The notes beneath the pieces were generated by a model, which saw only the letters and a program-made list of their open reading frames with translations, searched no databases and was not told the origin of the DNA. Positions 1-10,300 of a DNA stretch of 64,000 bases are shown here, piece after piece. Every line of letters starts with the position of its first letter. Within the stretch, counting starts at the first letter, position 1. Position numbers and translations under genes: made by a program. This stretch comes from Heliomicrobium gestii (GTDB lineage Bacteria; Bacillota; Desulfitobacteriia; Heliobacteriales; Heliobacteriaceae): the NCBI RefSeq assembly GCF_009877435.1, contig NZ_WXEX01000003.1, forward strand, positions 62,001-126,000, written 5' to 3'.

Positions 1-1
1 C

Positions 2-589
2 ATCGTCAGTCCCGTAGACGGTCAGATATCCCAGATGGGCGCCGTATCAGCGGGGCGCCTGATTCAGGCAAAAGGGATCAATTACTCCCTCGAACAACTC
101 CTCGGTGACACAGAACAGGCGAGACGATTCACCGGAGGGGAGTTTATCACCATCTATCTGAGCCCCCGCGACTACCATCGCATTCATGCGCCCCTGGCCG
201 GGCGGGTGACCGGGTACGCCTATTGGCCCGGACGGCTCTATCCCGTAAACGACCTTGGCGTGCGCGGGGTGCCCAACCTCTTCGCCCGCAATGAGCGCCT
301 GATCACCTACATGGACACTGACGTGGGACAAGTTGGGGTGATCAAGGTGGGCGCGATGATGGTCGGCAGCGTCCGTGTCGGCTATGCCGAGATCAATCGG
401 CGCAAGCGGGCCAAGTTGGTCTCCGTTACGGAAGGTCCCTATCTGGAAAAAGGGGACGAGTTAGGCTACTTTGAGTTCGGATCTACGGTGATCCTTCTCT
501 ATGAACCCGGCGCCATTCGCTGGAAAGCAGGCATTGAAACGGGTGCTCGTCTGAAGATGGGCGAGGAGATTGCGGAAAAAATTATTTGA
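2..589 (+). CDS. psd: Phosphatidylserine decarboxylase, 3' part (truncated by window edge)
   Basis: Converts phosphatidylserine to phosphatidylethanolamine at the membrane, using a pyruvoyl group made by self-cleavage. The reading frame is open from base 2, so the gene begins outside the window; the first visible residues, VSPVDGQIS, match the family's conserved SPxDG segment. Near the C-terminus the frame reads FGST, the counterpart of the LGST self-processing site; the serine codon at 482-484 would become the pyruvoyl group. About 195 codons remain, roughly the C-terminal two-thirds of a short-type enzyme. A strong terminator follows directly, so this is the last gene of its operon. Family assignment is firm. 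Confidence 0.9.
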   Translation: MVSPVDGQISQMGAVSAGRLIQAKGINYSLEQLLGDTEQARRFTGGEFITIYLSPRDYHRIHAPLAGRVTGYAYWPGRLYPVNDLGVRGVPNLFARNERLITYMDTDVGQVGVIKVGAMMVGSVRVGYAEINRRKRAKLVSVTEGPYLEKGDELGYFEFGSTVILLYEPGAIRWKAGIETGARLKMGEEIAEKII

Positions 590-590
590 G

Positions 591-623
591 AAAAAAGGCC
601 GGCAGATTTGACCGGTCTTTTTT
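591..623 (+). terminator. Rho-independent terminator after psd
   Basis: A 12-bp stem (AAAAAAGGCCGG pairing with CCGGTCTTTTTT, one G-T wobble) encloses an 8-base loop and ends in a T-run just after the psd stop codon. Confidence 0.85.
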
Positions 624-720
624 ATTTGTATGGCATTATTGGTCAATAAAGAGTCATAATCTAGGGATGAAGTGGCGAGATCTTAATCTATTGGCCCAAT
701 TGGGCCATTTTATTTGTATT

Positions 721-736
721 CGTGAAAGATTCACAA
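721..736. promoter_or_regulatory. Possible operator palindrome upstream of pckA
   Basis: GTGAA-AGA-TTCAC is a perfect inverted repeat about 130 bases before the pckA start. It resembles a Rex half-site pair (TTGTGAA/TTCACAA), but the spacer is 3 bases instead of the usual 4 and the left half reads TCGTGAA. A second palindrome, GGCCC-AATT-GGGCC, lies at 693-706. Function is unproven. Confidence 0.3.
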
Positions 737-866
737 AAAGGAGGGCTCTCCAGAGTTGTGTCGAATTAGCTGTTTTGGGCAAATCCTTCCAAGGGCAGCG
801 CGACAGGAAGCACAGGAAAGCCGCTCCGTAGACTGGGGGTTTGCCACACTATTGGAGGTGTCATTC

Positions 867-2402
<1,536 letters not shown>

Positions 2403-2466
2403 TGGGAGAGGTTTACGCGCCACCCCGCCTTGTTTGATTTGGACCGTAGGGTATCTATGGCAATGA

Positions 2467-2512
2467 AAAATCCCTTCTCCGTTTTTTGGCGGGGAAGGGA
2501 TTTTGTTTTTTA
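2467..2512. terminator. Bidirectional terminator between pckA and the coiled-coil gene
   Basis: A 15-bp stem (arms 2467-2481 and 2490-2504, one wobble) has T-rich sequence after the right arm and A-rich sequence before the left arm, so it can serve pckA and the convergent minus-strand gene ending at 2526. Confidence 0.85.
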
Positions 2513-2525
2513 ACAAAATCGTATT

Positions 2526-3239
2526 TCATTTTGCTTGTCGTAATTCTCGGATTTCGGATTCATGCTTCGTGGTTCGGTAGCTCAGTTCTTTGAGAACCGC
2601 CGTTACGTCTTCCTGCAGATCGACGATTCGGTTGACTTTTCCCTCGAACCGGTCCATCCGTTCTCCAATTCGAAGGACCTCAGCTCGCGTTTCATGCATA
2701 TTGTTTTCTATCGCTCTTGTTAATTGGAACAACTCTTTTTGACCTTGTTCCAATCCGGTTTGTCGCTGTTCCATTCTGGACAGCTGTTGCTCCATCCTGG
2801 TTTGTCGTTCATCCATTTTGGACTGCTGTTGCTCCATCTTGGTTTGTCGTTCATCCATTTTGGACTGCTGTTGCTCCATCCTGGTTTGTCGTTCATCCAT
2901 TTTGGACAGCTGTTGTTCCATCTTGGATTGTCGTTCATCCATTTTGGACAGCTGTTGCTCCATCTTGGATTGTCGTTCATCCATTTTGGACAGCTGTTGC
3001 TCCATCTTGGATTGCCGTTCATCCATTTTGGACAGCTGTTGCTCCATCTTGGATTGCCGTTCATCCATTTTGGACTGCTGTTTTTCCATTTTAGCTTGCC
3101 GTTCATCGAACTTAGACAGCCGTTCATCCATATTACCCTGTCGTTCTTCTATCCCAGTTAATCTTATTTTCATCTCTCTGATATCGGTCTTTGTGAGTTT
3201 GATTTCGTCTAGAATCTGACGGAGAATTGTCTCGCTCAT
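2526..3239 (-). CDS. Coiled-coil protein with nine 14-residue repeats
   Basis: No enzymatic domain is recognised. The 237-aa protein is almost entirely predicted coiled coil. Residues about 35-160 are tandem 14-residue units of the form SKMDERQSKMEQQL (two heptads), four of them identical, flanked by degenerate copies; the C-terminal part is a less regular helix (MDRFEGKVNRIVDLQEDV). There is no signal peptide or membrane segment, so it is probably a cytosolic, elongated, self-associating protein. The ATG at 3239 has GAGGAGG 7 bases upstream. The repeat keeps several reading frames open on both strands; those are by-products. Function unknown. Confidence 0.75.
   Translation of the reverse strand: MSETILRQILDEIKLTKTDIREMKIRLTGIEERQGNMDERLSKFDERQAKMEKQQSKMDERQSKMEQQLSKMDERQSKMEQQLSKMDERQSKMEQQLSKMDERQSKMEQQLSKMDERQTRMEQQQSKMDERQTKMEQQQSKMDERQTRMEQQLSRMEQRQTGLEQGQKELFQLTRAIENNMHETRAEVLRIGERMDRFEGKVNRIVDLQEDVTAVLKELSYRTTKHESEIRELRQAK
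2761..3138. repeat. 42-bp tandem repeat, about nine units, inside the coiled-coil gene
   Basis: Units begin with TGTCG or TGCCG on the plus strand and recur every 42 bases. Neighbouring units differ by only a few bases, which points to recent expansion or contraction; the outer units are more diverged. Confidence 0.85.
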
Positions 3240-3435
3240 TCAGAACCTCCTCATCCAATGATCGCGAATCAGGTCAAATAAAACGTAAAAATCGCATGTG
3301 TTGCCATAACGATGACTGAAAATCATAGGTGCTACGCAATTCTTCTGCGAGTTTTCGACTAGTTCAGTCGTCTTATACATAAATGTTCGTCGCTTGCGGA
3401 CGCCTTTCCTGCGATCGACCCCATACTTCATTTTA

Positions 3436-3480
3436 AAATAAAACAAGCCCTTCCTATTTTTGCTAACAGGTAGGGCTTGC
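3436..3480 (-). terminator. Terminator downstream of sigK
   Basis: Read on the minus strand, CAAGCCCT and AGGGCTTG form an 8-bp stem around a roughly 20-base loop, followed by TTTTATTTT. It lies 17 bases after the sigK stop. Confidence 0.75.
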
Positions 3481-3496
3481 CTGCAAAGCTATCCAG

Positions 3497-4291
3497 TTAA
3501 AACGTCTCAGGCTCGTCTCCCTTCTTCGGCGTCGTCTTCTTCAACTCCCTGCCCTTCTTCATAAGACCAACTCCATCACCGTTGCCGCTGATCTCCCGCG
3601 CATACTCCTTGATCAGTTTACGGATCCCCCGCCCCTCGATCCGGCTCACATAACTGCGAGAGATGTTCAACAGGTCGGCCACAGTCTGCTGCGTCTTTGG
3701 CGTCCCGTCGTCCAGACCGTAGCGAAGCATCAAGATTTCACGCTCTTTTTTGTTCAGGCGTCGGCGAACCTTATCCTGAAGGTCTTCCACCTCAAAGGAG
3801 CGCTCCACCATCTCAGAAACAGTGTCGCCGTCGGTGCCGAGGATGTCGCTGTAGGTCATCGTGTTTCCGTCCTTATCGACACCGACAGATTCTTCGAAGG
3901 ATACCACCCGGGAATCGCGTTTTTTGTCCCGAAAGTGCATGAGGACTTCGTTCTCGATGCATCGCGAGGCGTAGGTGCTCAGGCGCACCTTTTTCTCCGC
4001 TTTGAAGGTGTTGATCGCCTTGATCAGACCGATCGTGCCGATGCTGATCAACTCTTCAATCTCTTCGTCGTTGGAATAGTACTTCTTGCAGATGTGCGCC
4101 ACCAGCCGAAGGTTGTGCGTTATCAATTTTTCTCGTGCTTCTGCGTCGCCGCTGGCCGTACGCGCGATGCATTCCGCTTCCTCCTCGACCGAGAGGGGTT
4201 TCGGAAAAGAGTTGCTGTTCAGACCGCCGAAGAGCGTGGCAAAGCCCTTGAGCAGTAACGTCAGAAAGGCGGCAACGCATGCCGTTACCAA
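3497..4291 (-). CDS. sigK: RNA polymerase sporulation sigma factor SigK (uninterrupted, with pro-sequence)
   Basis: Late mother-cell sigma factor made as inactive pro-SigK. The N-terminus (MVTACVAAFLTLLLKGF) matches the hydrophobic pro-peptide of Bacillus pro-SigK, which SpoIVFB cleaves; spoIVFB is at 56.1 kb. Region 2 is present (LRLVAHICKKYY, ISIGTIGLIKAI, YASRCIENEVLMHFR), and region 4 ends in a helix-turn-helix (VADLLNISRSYVSRIEGRG). At 264 aa it is slightly longer than the Bacillus protein because of a basic C-terminal tail. Start is TTG at 4291 with GGGGGTGATC upstream. The gene is intact, with no skin-type element splitting it. Confidence 0.93.
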   Translation of the reverse strand: MVTACVAAFLTLLLKGFATLFGGLNSNSFPKPLSVEEEAECIARTASGDAEAREKLITHNLRLVAHICKKYYSNDEEIEELISIGTIGLIKAINTFKAEKKVRLSTYASRCIENEVLMHFRDKKRDSRVVSFEESVGVDKDGNTMTYSDILGTDGDTVSEMVERSFEVEDLQDKVRRRLNKKEREILMLRYGLDDGTPKTQQTVADLLNISRSYVSRIEGRGIRKLIKEYAREISGNGDGVGLMKKGRELKKTTPKKGDEPETF

Positions 4292-4352
4292 TCGATCACC
4301 CCCATACTTGATTCCACTTTATGGAAAAATATGGAGGCTGGTGCGAGTCCAC

Positions 4353-4382
4353 AATAAAAGCGTCCTCCCAAAGGGAGGACGC
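4353..4382 (-). terminator. Terminator downstream of the SleB-type hydrolase gene
   Basis: Perfect 10-bp stem (GCGTCCTCCC / GGGAGGACGC, 3-base loop) followed on the minus strand by TTTTATTGT, 6 bases after the stop codon. Confidence 0.85.
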
Positions 4383-4387
4383 CACAG

Positions 4388-4918
4388 TTATCTCGTGAAA
4401 ATGTGTTTGCCGATGCGATTGATTTGGGGCCGACTCCAGATCCAGCGGCTTGTCGCTGTGGCTGGGTTAAAGTAGTAAATGGCGCCGCCGCTGGGATCCC
4501 AGCCGGCCATAGCGTCACGAGCCGCTTTGAGACTGGTCTGGTTGATGTTCATCCAGATCTGCCCGTCATCGACGGCTGTGAAGGCGCCCGGCTGGAAGAT
4601 CACACCCGATACGGTGTTGGGGAAGACGGGGCTGCGAACACGGTTGAGGATGACGCCGCCAACGGCCACCTGCCCCACATAGGGCTCTCCCCGGGCCTCG
4701 CCGGTGATGCAGCGCGCCAGCATCCATACGTCATAGGACCTTGGCCAGCCCGGTCCGATCGCCTGGGCTTCCGCCGTTTCGATCTGTGGTCCGAACTTCT
4801 CCAGGAACTGGGCGTAGGTCATCGGCAACGATGGCTCGCTGTCAGGCCACGGGAAAAGCAGCATCGACAGGATCAGCAGGAGGAGCCCCGCTTTTCCACC
4901 GATTCGAAGCGTTTGCAT
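4388..4918 (-). CDS. Spore-type cell-wall hydrolase, SleB/CwlJ family
   Basis: Hydrolase_2 (PF07486) family: lytic enzymes that open the spore cortex during germination. An N-terminal hydrophobic segment (AGLLLLILSMLLFPW) gives export or membrane anchoring. The catalytic domain begins near MLARCITGEARGEPYVGQVAVGGV; its glutamate in GEARGE is the presumed catalytic residue. It ends with an aromatic-rich stretch and lacks the N-terminal peptidoglycan-binding domain of full SleB, so CwlJ or a short SleB is possible. Tandem ATGs occur at 4921 and 4918; AGGGGG is 6 bases from the second. A TTG at 4942 lacks a ribosome site. A forespore-type promoter precedes it. Confidence 0.85.
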   Translation of the reverse strand: MQTLRIGGKAGLLLLILSMLLFPWPDSEPSLPMTYAQFLEKFGPQIETAEAQAIGPGWPRSYDVWMLARCITGEARGEPYVGQVAVGGVILNRVRSPVFPNTVSGVIFQPGAFTAVDDGQIWMNINQTSLKAARDAMAGWDPSGGAIYYFNPATATSRWIWSRPQINRIGKHIFTR

Positions 4919-4969
4919 CATAGACCCCCTTTTTTGATTCAAATCGATTCGTCAATCCATTTTCGGGGA

Positions 4970-5000
4970 TAGTATGGGCGAAAGGGCGGGAGTCCATGCA
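4970..5000 (-). promoter_or_regulatory. Candidate forespore (sigma F/G-type) promoter for the cortex hydrolase
   Basis: On the minus strand TGCATG is separated by 18 bases from CATACTA. This fits the sigma F/G consensus (GHATR in the -35 box, CATnnTA in the -10 box). It lies about 50 bases upstream of the start, suiting a germination enzyme loaded in the forespore. Confidence 0.6.
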
Positions 5001-5076
5001 AAAGCGATGACGAAAAAGCGCCCCTGCGCATGGGCCCATTTTTCTCTCGTAAGAAAGAAGGTTTTTTCCCCGTCGC

Positions 5077-6906
5077 ATGGAATTGCAAGGGAAGGAAAGC
5101 CCCAAGCCGCTGAGCAAGCTCCCTCCCGTCATGAACAAAACGACACAGCAATCAGGTGATATTTTGAGCGCCTCCTACAAGCAATACCGCCTTTTCGCCA
5201 CCGCAGCGATGCTTTTTTTGCTGATCTTTATGGGGCGATTCGCCATTACCGCCGAAGGATCCGGCGCGATCGACGCTCCCCAAGGGGAAGCGATCAAGAC
5301 GGCCAAGACGGTCCTTGTCGTCTACCCGACGCCGCGACTTCTGCGAGGCACCCTGCCCTGGCAGGAGCGCGATTGGCCTGTCATGTTGCAAAACCTCCTC
5401 GGTCACTTTGACGTCGAGGTGACCCTTCGCACCAGCGGGGAGTACCAAGAAGGCGATCTGGCCCGTTACGATGCTTTCGTCTACATGGGCGCCTACACGG
5501 AGAAAGTGCCCCGCGCCCTGTTGCGAGACGTAACCCGTTCCCAAGGACCGGTCATGTGGCTGGGGCGCAACATCGGGCAACTGGCTGTCGTTGGCGGTCC
5601 TCGTTGGCAGACTCGTCTTTCCGAGCGACAGACGATCACCTACACCTACAAGGACAAACGGCTGGGTGAGGATCATCCGGTCCAGTGGAACTTGGTTGAG
5701 GAAAACCCCGCCGAGAGCGATGTTTGGGCCTGGGCCGACTGCCCCCAGGGGCGGTACCCTTTTGGTTTGAAGGTTCACCGCTTCTGGTATGTGGCCAATA
5801 CGGATCTGAACAGCCAGGCGTATCTGTTGGTGGCCGATCAACTCTTTGATTTTTTGGGACATCCTCCGGAAGGGAAGCGTTGGGCCAGCTTGCGCATTGA
5901 AGACGTTCATCCCTTGCGTTCGCCCGAGATGCTGCGCCAGTTCGCTGATACGCTGAAAAGCCGGAACATTCCTTTTATGGTCACCGTGGTTCCCGTCTAT
6001 ATAAACCCCAAAACGGGGGAAAGAGTAACACTGCCGGAACGCCCGGAAATGGTTGATGCCCTTCGATATATGGAGGCTTCCGGCGGCACGATCCTCGTTC
6101 ATGGTTTGACCCACCAGGTGGGGGATACGGAGACCGGTTGGGGTTTTGAGTTCTGGGACGCCGATGGGGAACGACCGGTCATCTCGCGGCGCTATCTCGA
6201 TTGGGCGGAGATGCGGTGGGATCGCGCCATCAATGATCTGCGCGCCCTCGGTTTGCGTCCCCTGGGCATTACCGTTCCCCATTATGCCATGCAGGCCGAG
6301 ACCTATCGCCAACTGCGTGATCGGGTCGATCTGCTCGTCGGCTGTCCGCAGATCGCCGGTTATTCCAGGCTGACCCAGAAGGTGCCCTATCTCTTGAAAA
6401 AGGACCGGAACGGCTATCAGGTGATACCGGAGAATATCGGCTTTTTCGATTATCGCCAGGCCGATCCGGTAGCGCCGATGCTGGAAGCGGCCGATGAGGT
6501 CGCCCTGGTGCGCGACTGCGCCGTCGGCGCCTTTTTCCACTCTTTTCTGGACAGCGGGCAACTGGCGCAACTGGTTGATGGTTTGCGCCACCAGGGATTT
6601 ACCTTCCTTGACGCCCGGAGCCTCCCGGTTCGGGAGGTGCTTCCCTCCGCATCGCCGGAGCGGGCGATCGGCGCGATCGACGATAGGGCTGTTTTCTCCG
6701 ATCCCATCGTGAACGGCGATGCCGTGAACCCTGCTCCCAGTCTATTGCTTGGAAAGGTGGCAGCAGGGGCAGCCGATGCGCTGCCGCTGACCGGAGTTAT
6801 CTTGACTGCGCTGATTCTGTCAACAGGCATTCTGGTCATCGGCACAAGGTTGGTAGACGCTGTGTCTTCGACTCCATTCCAATCGAAGGCACAGAAAAAG
6901 CAATGA
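5077..6906 (+). CDS. DUF2334 membrane protein (polysaccharide-deacetylase-like fold)
   Basis: A 609-aa protein with a transmembrane segment near residues 40-58 and another near the C-terminus (LTGVILTALILSTGILVIG), leaving a large domain presumably outside the membrane. That domain carries the DUF2334 hallmarks: RIEDVHP at 273-279 and HGLTH at 342-346, reminiscent of metal ligands in carbohydrate deacetylases. The N-terminal soluble part (about 80-260) resembles a ThuA/glutamine-amidotransferase-like fold (VVYPTPRLL...YDAFVYMGAY); this is inference. The substrate is unknown, perhaps an exopolysaccharide. The start is uncertain; ATG 5131 is an alternative and neither has a strong ribosome site. 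Confidence 0.75.
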   Translation: MELQGKESPKPLSKLPPVMNKTTQQSGDILSASYKQYRLFATAAMLFLLIFMGRFAITAEGSGAIDAPQGEAIKTAKTVLVVYPTPRLLRGTLPWQERDWPVMLQNLLGHFDVEVTLRTSGEYQEGDLARYDAFVYMGAYTEKVPRALLRDVTRSQGPVMWLGRNIGQLAVVGGPRWQTRLSERQTITYTYKDKRLGEDHPVQWNLVEENPAESDVWAWADCPQGRYPFGLKVHRFWYVANTDLNSQAYLLVADQLFDFLGHPPEGKRWASLRIEDVHPLRSPEMLRQFADTLKSRNIPFMVTVVPVYINPKTGERVTLPERPEMVDALRYMEASGGTILVHGLTHQVGDTETGWGFEFWDADGERPVISRRYLDWAEMRWDRAINDLRALGLRPLGITVPHYAMQAETYRQLRDRVDLLVGCPQIAGYSRLTQKVPYLLKKDRNGYQVIPENIGFFDYRQADPVAPMLEAADEVALVRDCAVGAFFHSFLDSGQLAQLVDGLRHQGFTFLDARSLPVREVLPSASPERAIGAIDDRAVFSDPIVNGDAVNPAPSLLLGKVAAGAADALPLTGVILTALILSTGILVIGTRLVDAVSSTPFQSKAQKKQ

Positions 6907-6927
6907 ACAAAAAGGGAGGTAGGGAAG

Positions 6928-7254
6928 ATGCGCTTTGTGCTGGAGGAGGCTGCAGCATCGTTGCTGCTGTCGCCCGAGGAGTTTCGGGAAGTCCTCGAGA
7001 TTTTTTTCGAAGAGGCCGAGAAATCACTGGCGGGTATCGACGCTGCGCTGCCCAAAGGGGATGAGAAGGCGCTGAAAGCCCTCTTTCACGATTTAAAAGG
7101 GTCTGCCTTCAATTTTCGTATAGATGAAGTGGGCGAAAGGGCGAAAACCCTGGAGGCCTGCGCCGCAACAGGCGATTGGGATCGGATCCATCGAGAATTT
7201 CCCCTTCTCCGGGATGAACTGGTTCAGATCAAGAGGATGGTGCAACCACGGTAG
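6928..7254 (+). CDS. Hpt-domain histidine phosphotransfer protein
   Basis: A 108-aa single-domain Hpt protein that relays phosphoryl groups between receivers and response regulators. The site FHDLKGSA fits the HxxKGxx consensus, with phospho-accepting His54. It is helical throughout. GGGAGG precedes the ATG. It sits 140 bases upstream of a large hybrid kinase with receiver domains and is its likely partner. No DNA-binding output regulator is encoded nearby, so the relay's final target is outside the window. Confidence 0.85.
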   Translation: MRFVLEEAAASLLLSPEEFREVLEIFFEEAEKSLAGIDAALPKGDEKALKALFHDLKGSAFNFRIDEVGERAKTLEACAATGDWDRIHREFPLLRDELVQIKRMVQPR

Positions 7255-7393
7255 AAATCGTTTTTTTGATGGAAAAGGAACTGCTTTCATGTAAAAACGG
7301 CGGAAATCATGAAAAAAGCGCTGCAATGTGCTAGCATAGAAGCAACTGCATCATTGTTTTGATCATCAGTGGTCCCGAAAGGCGGGTTCCGGC

Positions 7394-10300
7394 ATGATAT
7401 CATTTTTGTCGCGCGAACAGGACTACATTCTTTTTAGCTACGGCCTCGGTCTGATCATGTTGGTGTCTGTAGCAGGGAACCTGCGTCAGAGTGAAAACCG
7501 GCAGTTTTCCTGGGGCTATTTTGGGTTGTATGGTTTTTCCCTCGGTTTATCCACATGGCTGGATCTGATCGCTTGGGATTTTGGCGATACGACCCCCTTG
7601 GCTGCTGGGCGGTTGTTGTTATCGTTGACCGCCTTCATTTCGCTTGTCCTTTTTGTTAAAAGCGGCTTGTCCCAGCAAAAGGGATCGACGCGGACGACTC
7701 CAGTTGACTTCCTGTCCGCCATTTTGGTGATCACAGCCTTCGTCATGGCTGGAATGAGCGCCGGCATGGCCGGCTTAACCGTGATTGCGCGCTACGGTTT
7801 GATGTTCTTGGTATGGTTAGCCGCCGCCTGGGCTTTGGGTCGTTGCGCCCGAGAGGAAGAGCGGCAAAGGGCCCGCGCCTTGTTTGGCGTGGCCGGCTTC
7901 CTCCTGTTGCAGGCTCTTTTGGCCTTTATTGCGCTGGTGGTTTTTTTCACTGGAAATCGACCGAGTCTGCCGTCTCTGATCGCTGTCATCGGGATACCCA
8001 TTGCGGCCTTGCAACTGTTGCCGGCCATGGGAGCGGTCTCTTTTCTCGGGTGGTATGCCTGGTTGGTTCATGGGCGGGAGCGTCGCCCCTTCATGACCAC
8101 GGGAAAGTATGGTTGGTGGCGTCCTCTGGCCGCGCTCTACCTGTTGCTTCTGAGCGGCTGGTTCGCTACAGAAATGATCGGCGATGTCGGTGAAGGTCAT
8201 GCTCGCGAAAACCTCCTGAAGCGAGCGAAGACAGCCGCGGCAGCTATTGATGGGAATATGGTGGCCCGTCTTTCGGCGACAGAGTCTGATCTGGACAATC
8301 CCGAATACCGTTCCCTGCGGGAACGGGTTATCGCTATGCGAGGAGCCAACGAAGATGCCCGTTTTGTCTACCTCTTAGGGAAAAACGAAGAGGGGCTGTT
8401 CTTTTTTCTTGATTCGGAGCCGGAGAGTTCGGAGGACTACTCACCGCCAGGAGAAAGGTACGCCACTGTGTCACCGCAGTTGCAGGAGAGCTTCGACACC
8501 GGTGAGGCTTTTGTCGAGGGACCGCTGCAAGACGATTGGGGAACCTGGGTAACAGGTCACGCTGTGATCCGCGATCATACGACAGATAAGGTTGTGGCCG
8601 TTTTTGGCATGGATGTGAGTGACCGCCAGTGGCGAATGACCATCGCCGGTTACCGGATGGTTTCGATCATCGCCACGCTGGCCTTGTTTGGCGTCGTGGA
8701 GATTTTCTTCAAGGCCCTATGGTCTACCCGCCGGGCGGCGGAAAAACTGCGGGAGCATGCGGTCCTGGTGCAGGGCGTTGCGGAAGGCTCTCAGCGGTTG
8801 TTGACGGTCAGCGACTACAACCAAGCCATCCAGTCGGCCCTCGCCAGCCTGGGTCAGGCGGCAGGCGCTGATCGCGTCTACATTTTTGAACACCATATCC
8901 ATCCCCAACTTGGAGATTGGGCGATCAGCCAGCGTTTCGAGTGGACAAGGGATGCTGTTTCGCCACAGATCGATAATCCTGAGTTGCAGAATTTCTCCTA
9001 CAGCGCCCATGGTTTCCTCAATTGGCGCGACGCCCTTGTGGCGGGGCAGCCGATCAGTGGGAGTCGCCGGACCTATTCCGCGGCAGAAGAACGAGTCTTT
9101 ATTCCGCAAGGGGTGCAGTCATTCCTGGTGGTGCCCATCGTCGCCGGCGGAGACTGCTGGGGCTTTATCGGATTTGATGATTGCGGCCGCGAGCGCAATT
9201 GGACCGCCTACGATAAGACGCTTCTCGCAGCGATGGCCGCCGGCATCGGTGGCTTTATCGAGCGCAAAGGGGCGGAGGATGAATTGGCGAGAGCGCGTGA
9301 TCAGGCGTTGGAGGCGTCGCGGCTCAAATCGGAATTTGTGGCCAATATGAGCCATGAGATCCGAACGCCGATGAACGCCATTATCGGCATGAACGAACTC
9401 TTGCTGGAGACAGATCTGGATTTGCAACAGCGTGATTTTGCCGAGATCGTTCATCAATCGGCAGAAGGGTTGCTCCGGATCATCAACGATATCCTGGACT
9501 TTTCGAAAATTGAAGCCGGGAAAATGACCCTCGATGAAGCAGCGTTTCATCTCGCCGATACAGTGGAAAGCATCGCCGACATCTTGGCGGCGGGGGCGCG
9601 AAAAAAAGAATTGGCGCTGAGCTTGTTCGTCGATCCGGCCATCCCTGCTGTGCTCCATGGCGATGAGGGTCGGTTGCGCCAGGTCTTGTTGAACTTGGGG
9701 GGGAATGCCGTCAAGTTTACGGAACGGGGCGGTGTCACCATCCTGATCACACCGGTCGACGGGTCATCTCATGTCCTGCGCTTTGATGTGATCGATACAG
9801 GCATCGGTCTTTCCCCGGTGGCGCGGCAGCGATTGTTTCAACCCTTCACCCAGGCCGACGGGTCGACGACGCGCAAGTATGGCGGCACCGGCCTTGGTCT
9901 CTCCATATCTCGCCGCATCGTTGAAGGGATGGGTGGGGAGATTGGCGTGGAAAGCGAATACGGGCGGGGGGCGCAGTTCTGGTTTACCCTTCCCTTTGCC
10001 GCAGAGGCAGAACCGGCGCAAGCGCCAGCCGTCATCCGGGAAAAAAGGCTGCTCATTATCGCCGAAGGTGGAACCGGCGTCACGCTGACCCGCTACGGCC
10101 AGGCGTGGGGTCTCCATTGCCATTGTGTCGGCAATGAGGACGAGGCGGTGAGACGGTTGCGAGAGGCCAGTGAGGCGCAGGCGCCCTTTGATTTTGTCAT
10201 TGTCGATGATGCGCTGCCCCATCAGCGCTTCTTGGAAACAGCCCTTCGCTACAGAGAAGGCGACCGACGTTCCGCCTTCATCCTGTTGATCGAAATCGAC

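Noticed and set aside
586-831. 81-codon plus-strand frame after psd
   Set aside because: It begins at the psd terminator and runs through palindromes; no ribosome site and no recognisable protein.
2761-3138. CRISPR-like array
   Set aside because: The repeats are contiguous without unique spacers and encode protein; no cas genes nearby.
2717-3219. Several long open frames on both strands across the repeat region
   Set aside because: They are by-products of the 42-bp repeat, which keeps frames open periodically; only the minus-strand frame 2526-3239 has a ribosome site and a sensible coiled-coil protein.
3240-3446. 68-codon minus-strand frame just before the coiled-coil gene
   Set aside because: Its start lies in the tail of the sigK terminator, there is no ribosome site, and the protein resembles nothing.
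3497-4291. skin-type element interrupting sigK
   Set aside because: The frame is continuous from pro-sequence to region 4; no recombinase or gap.
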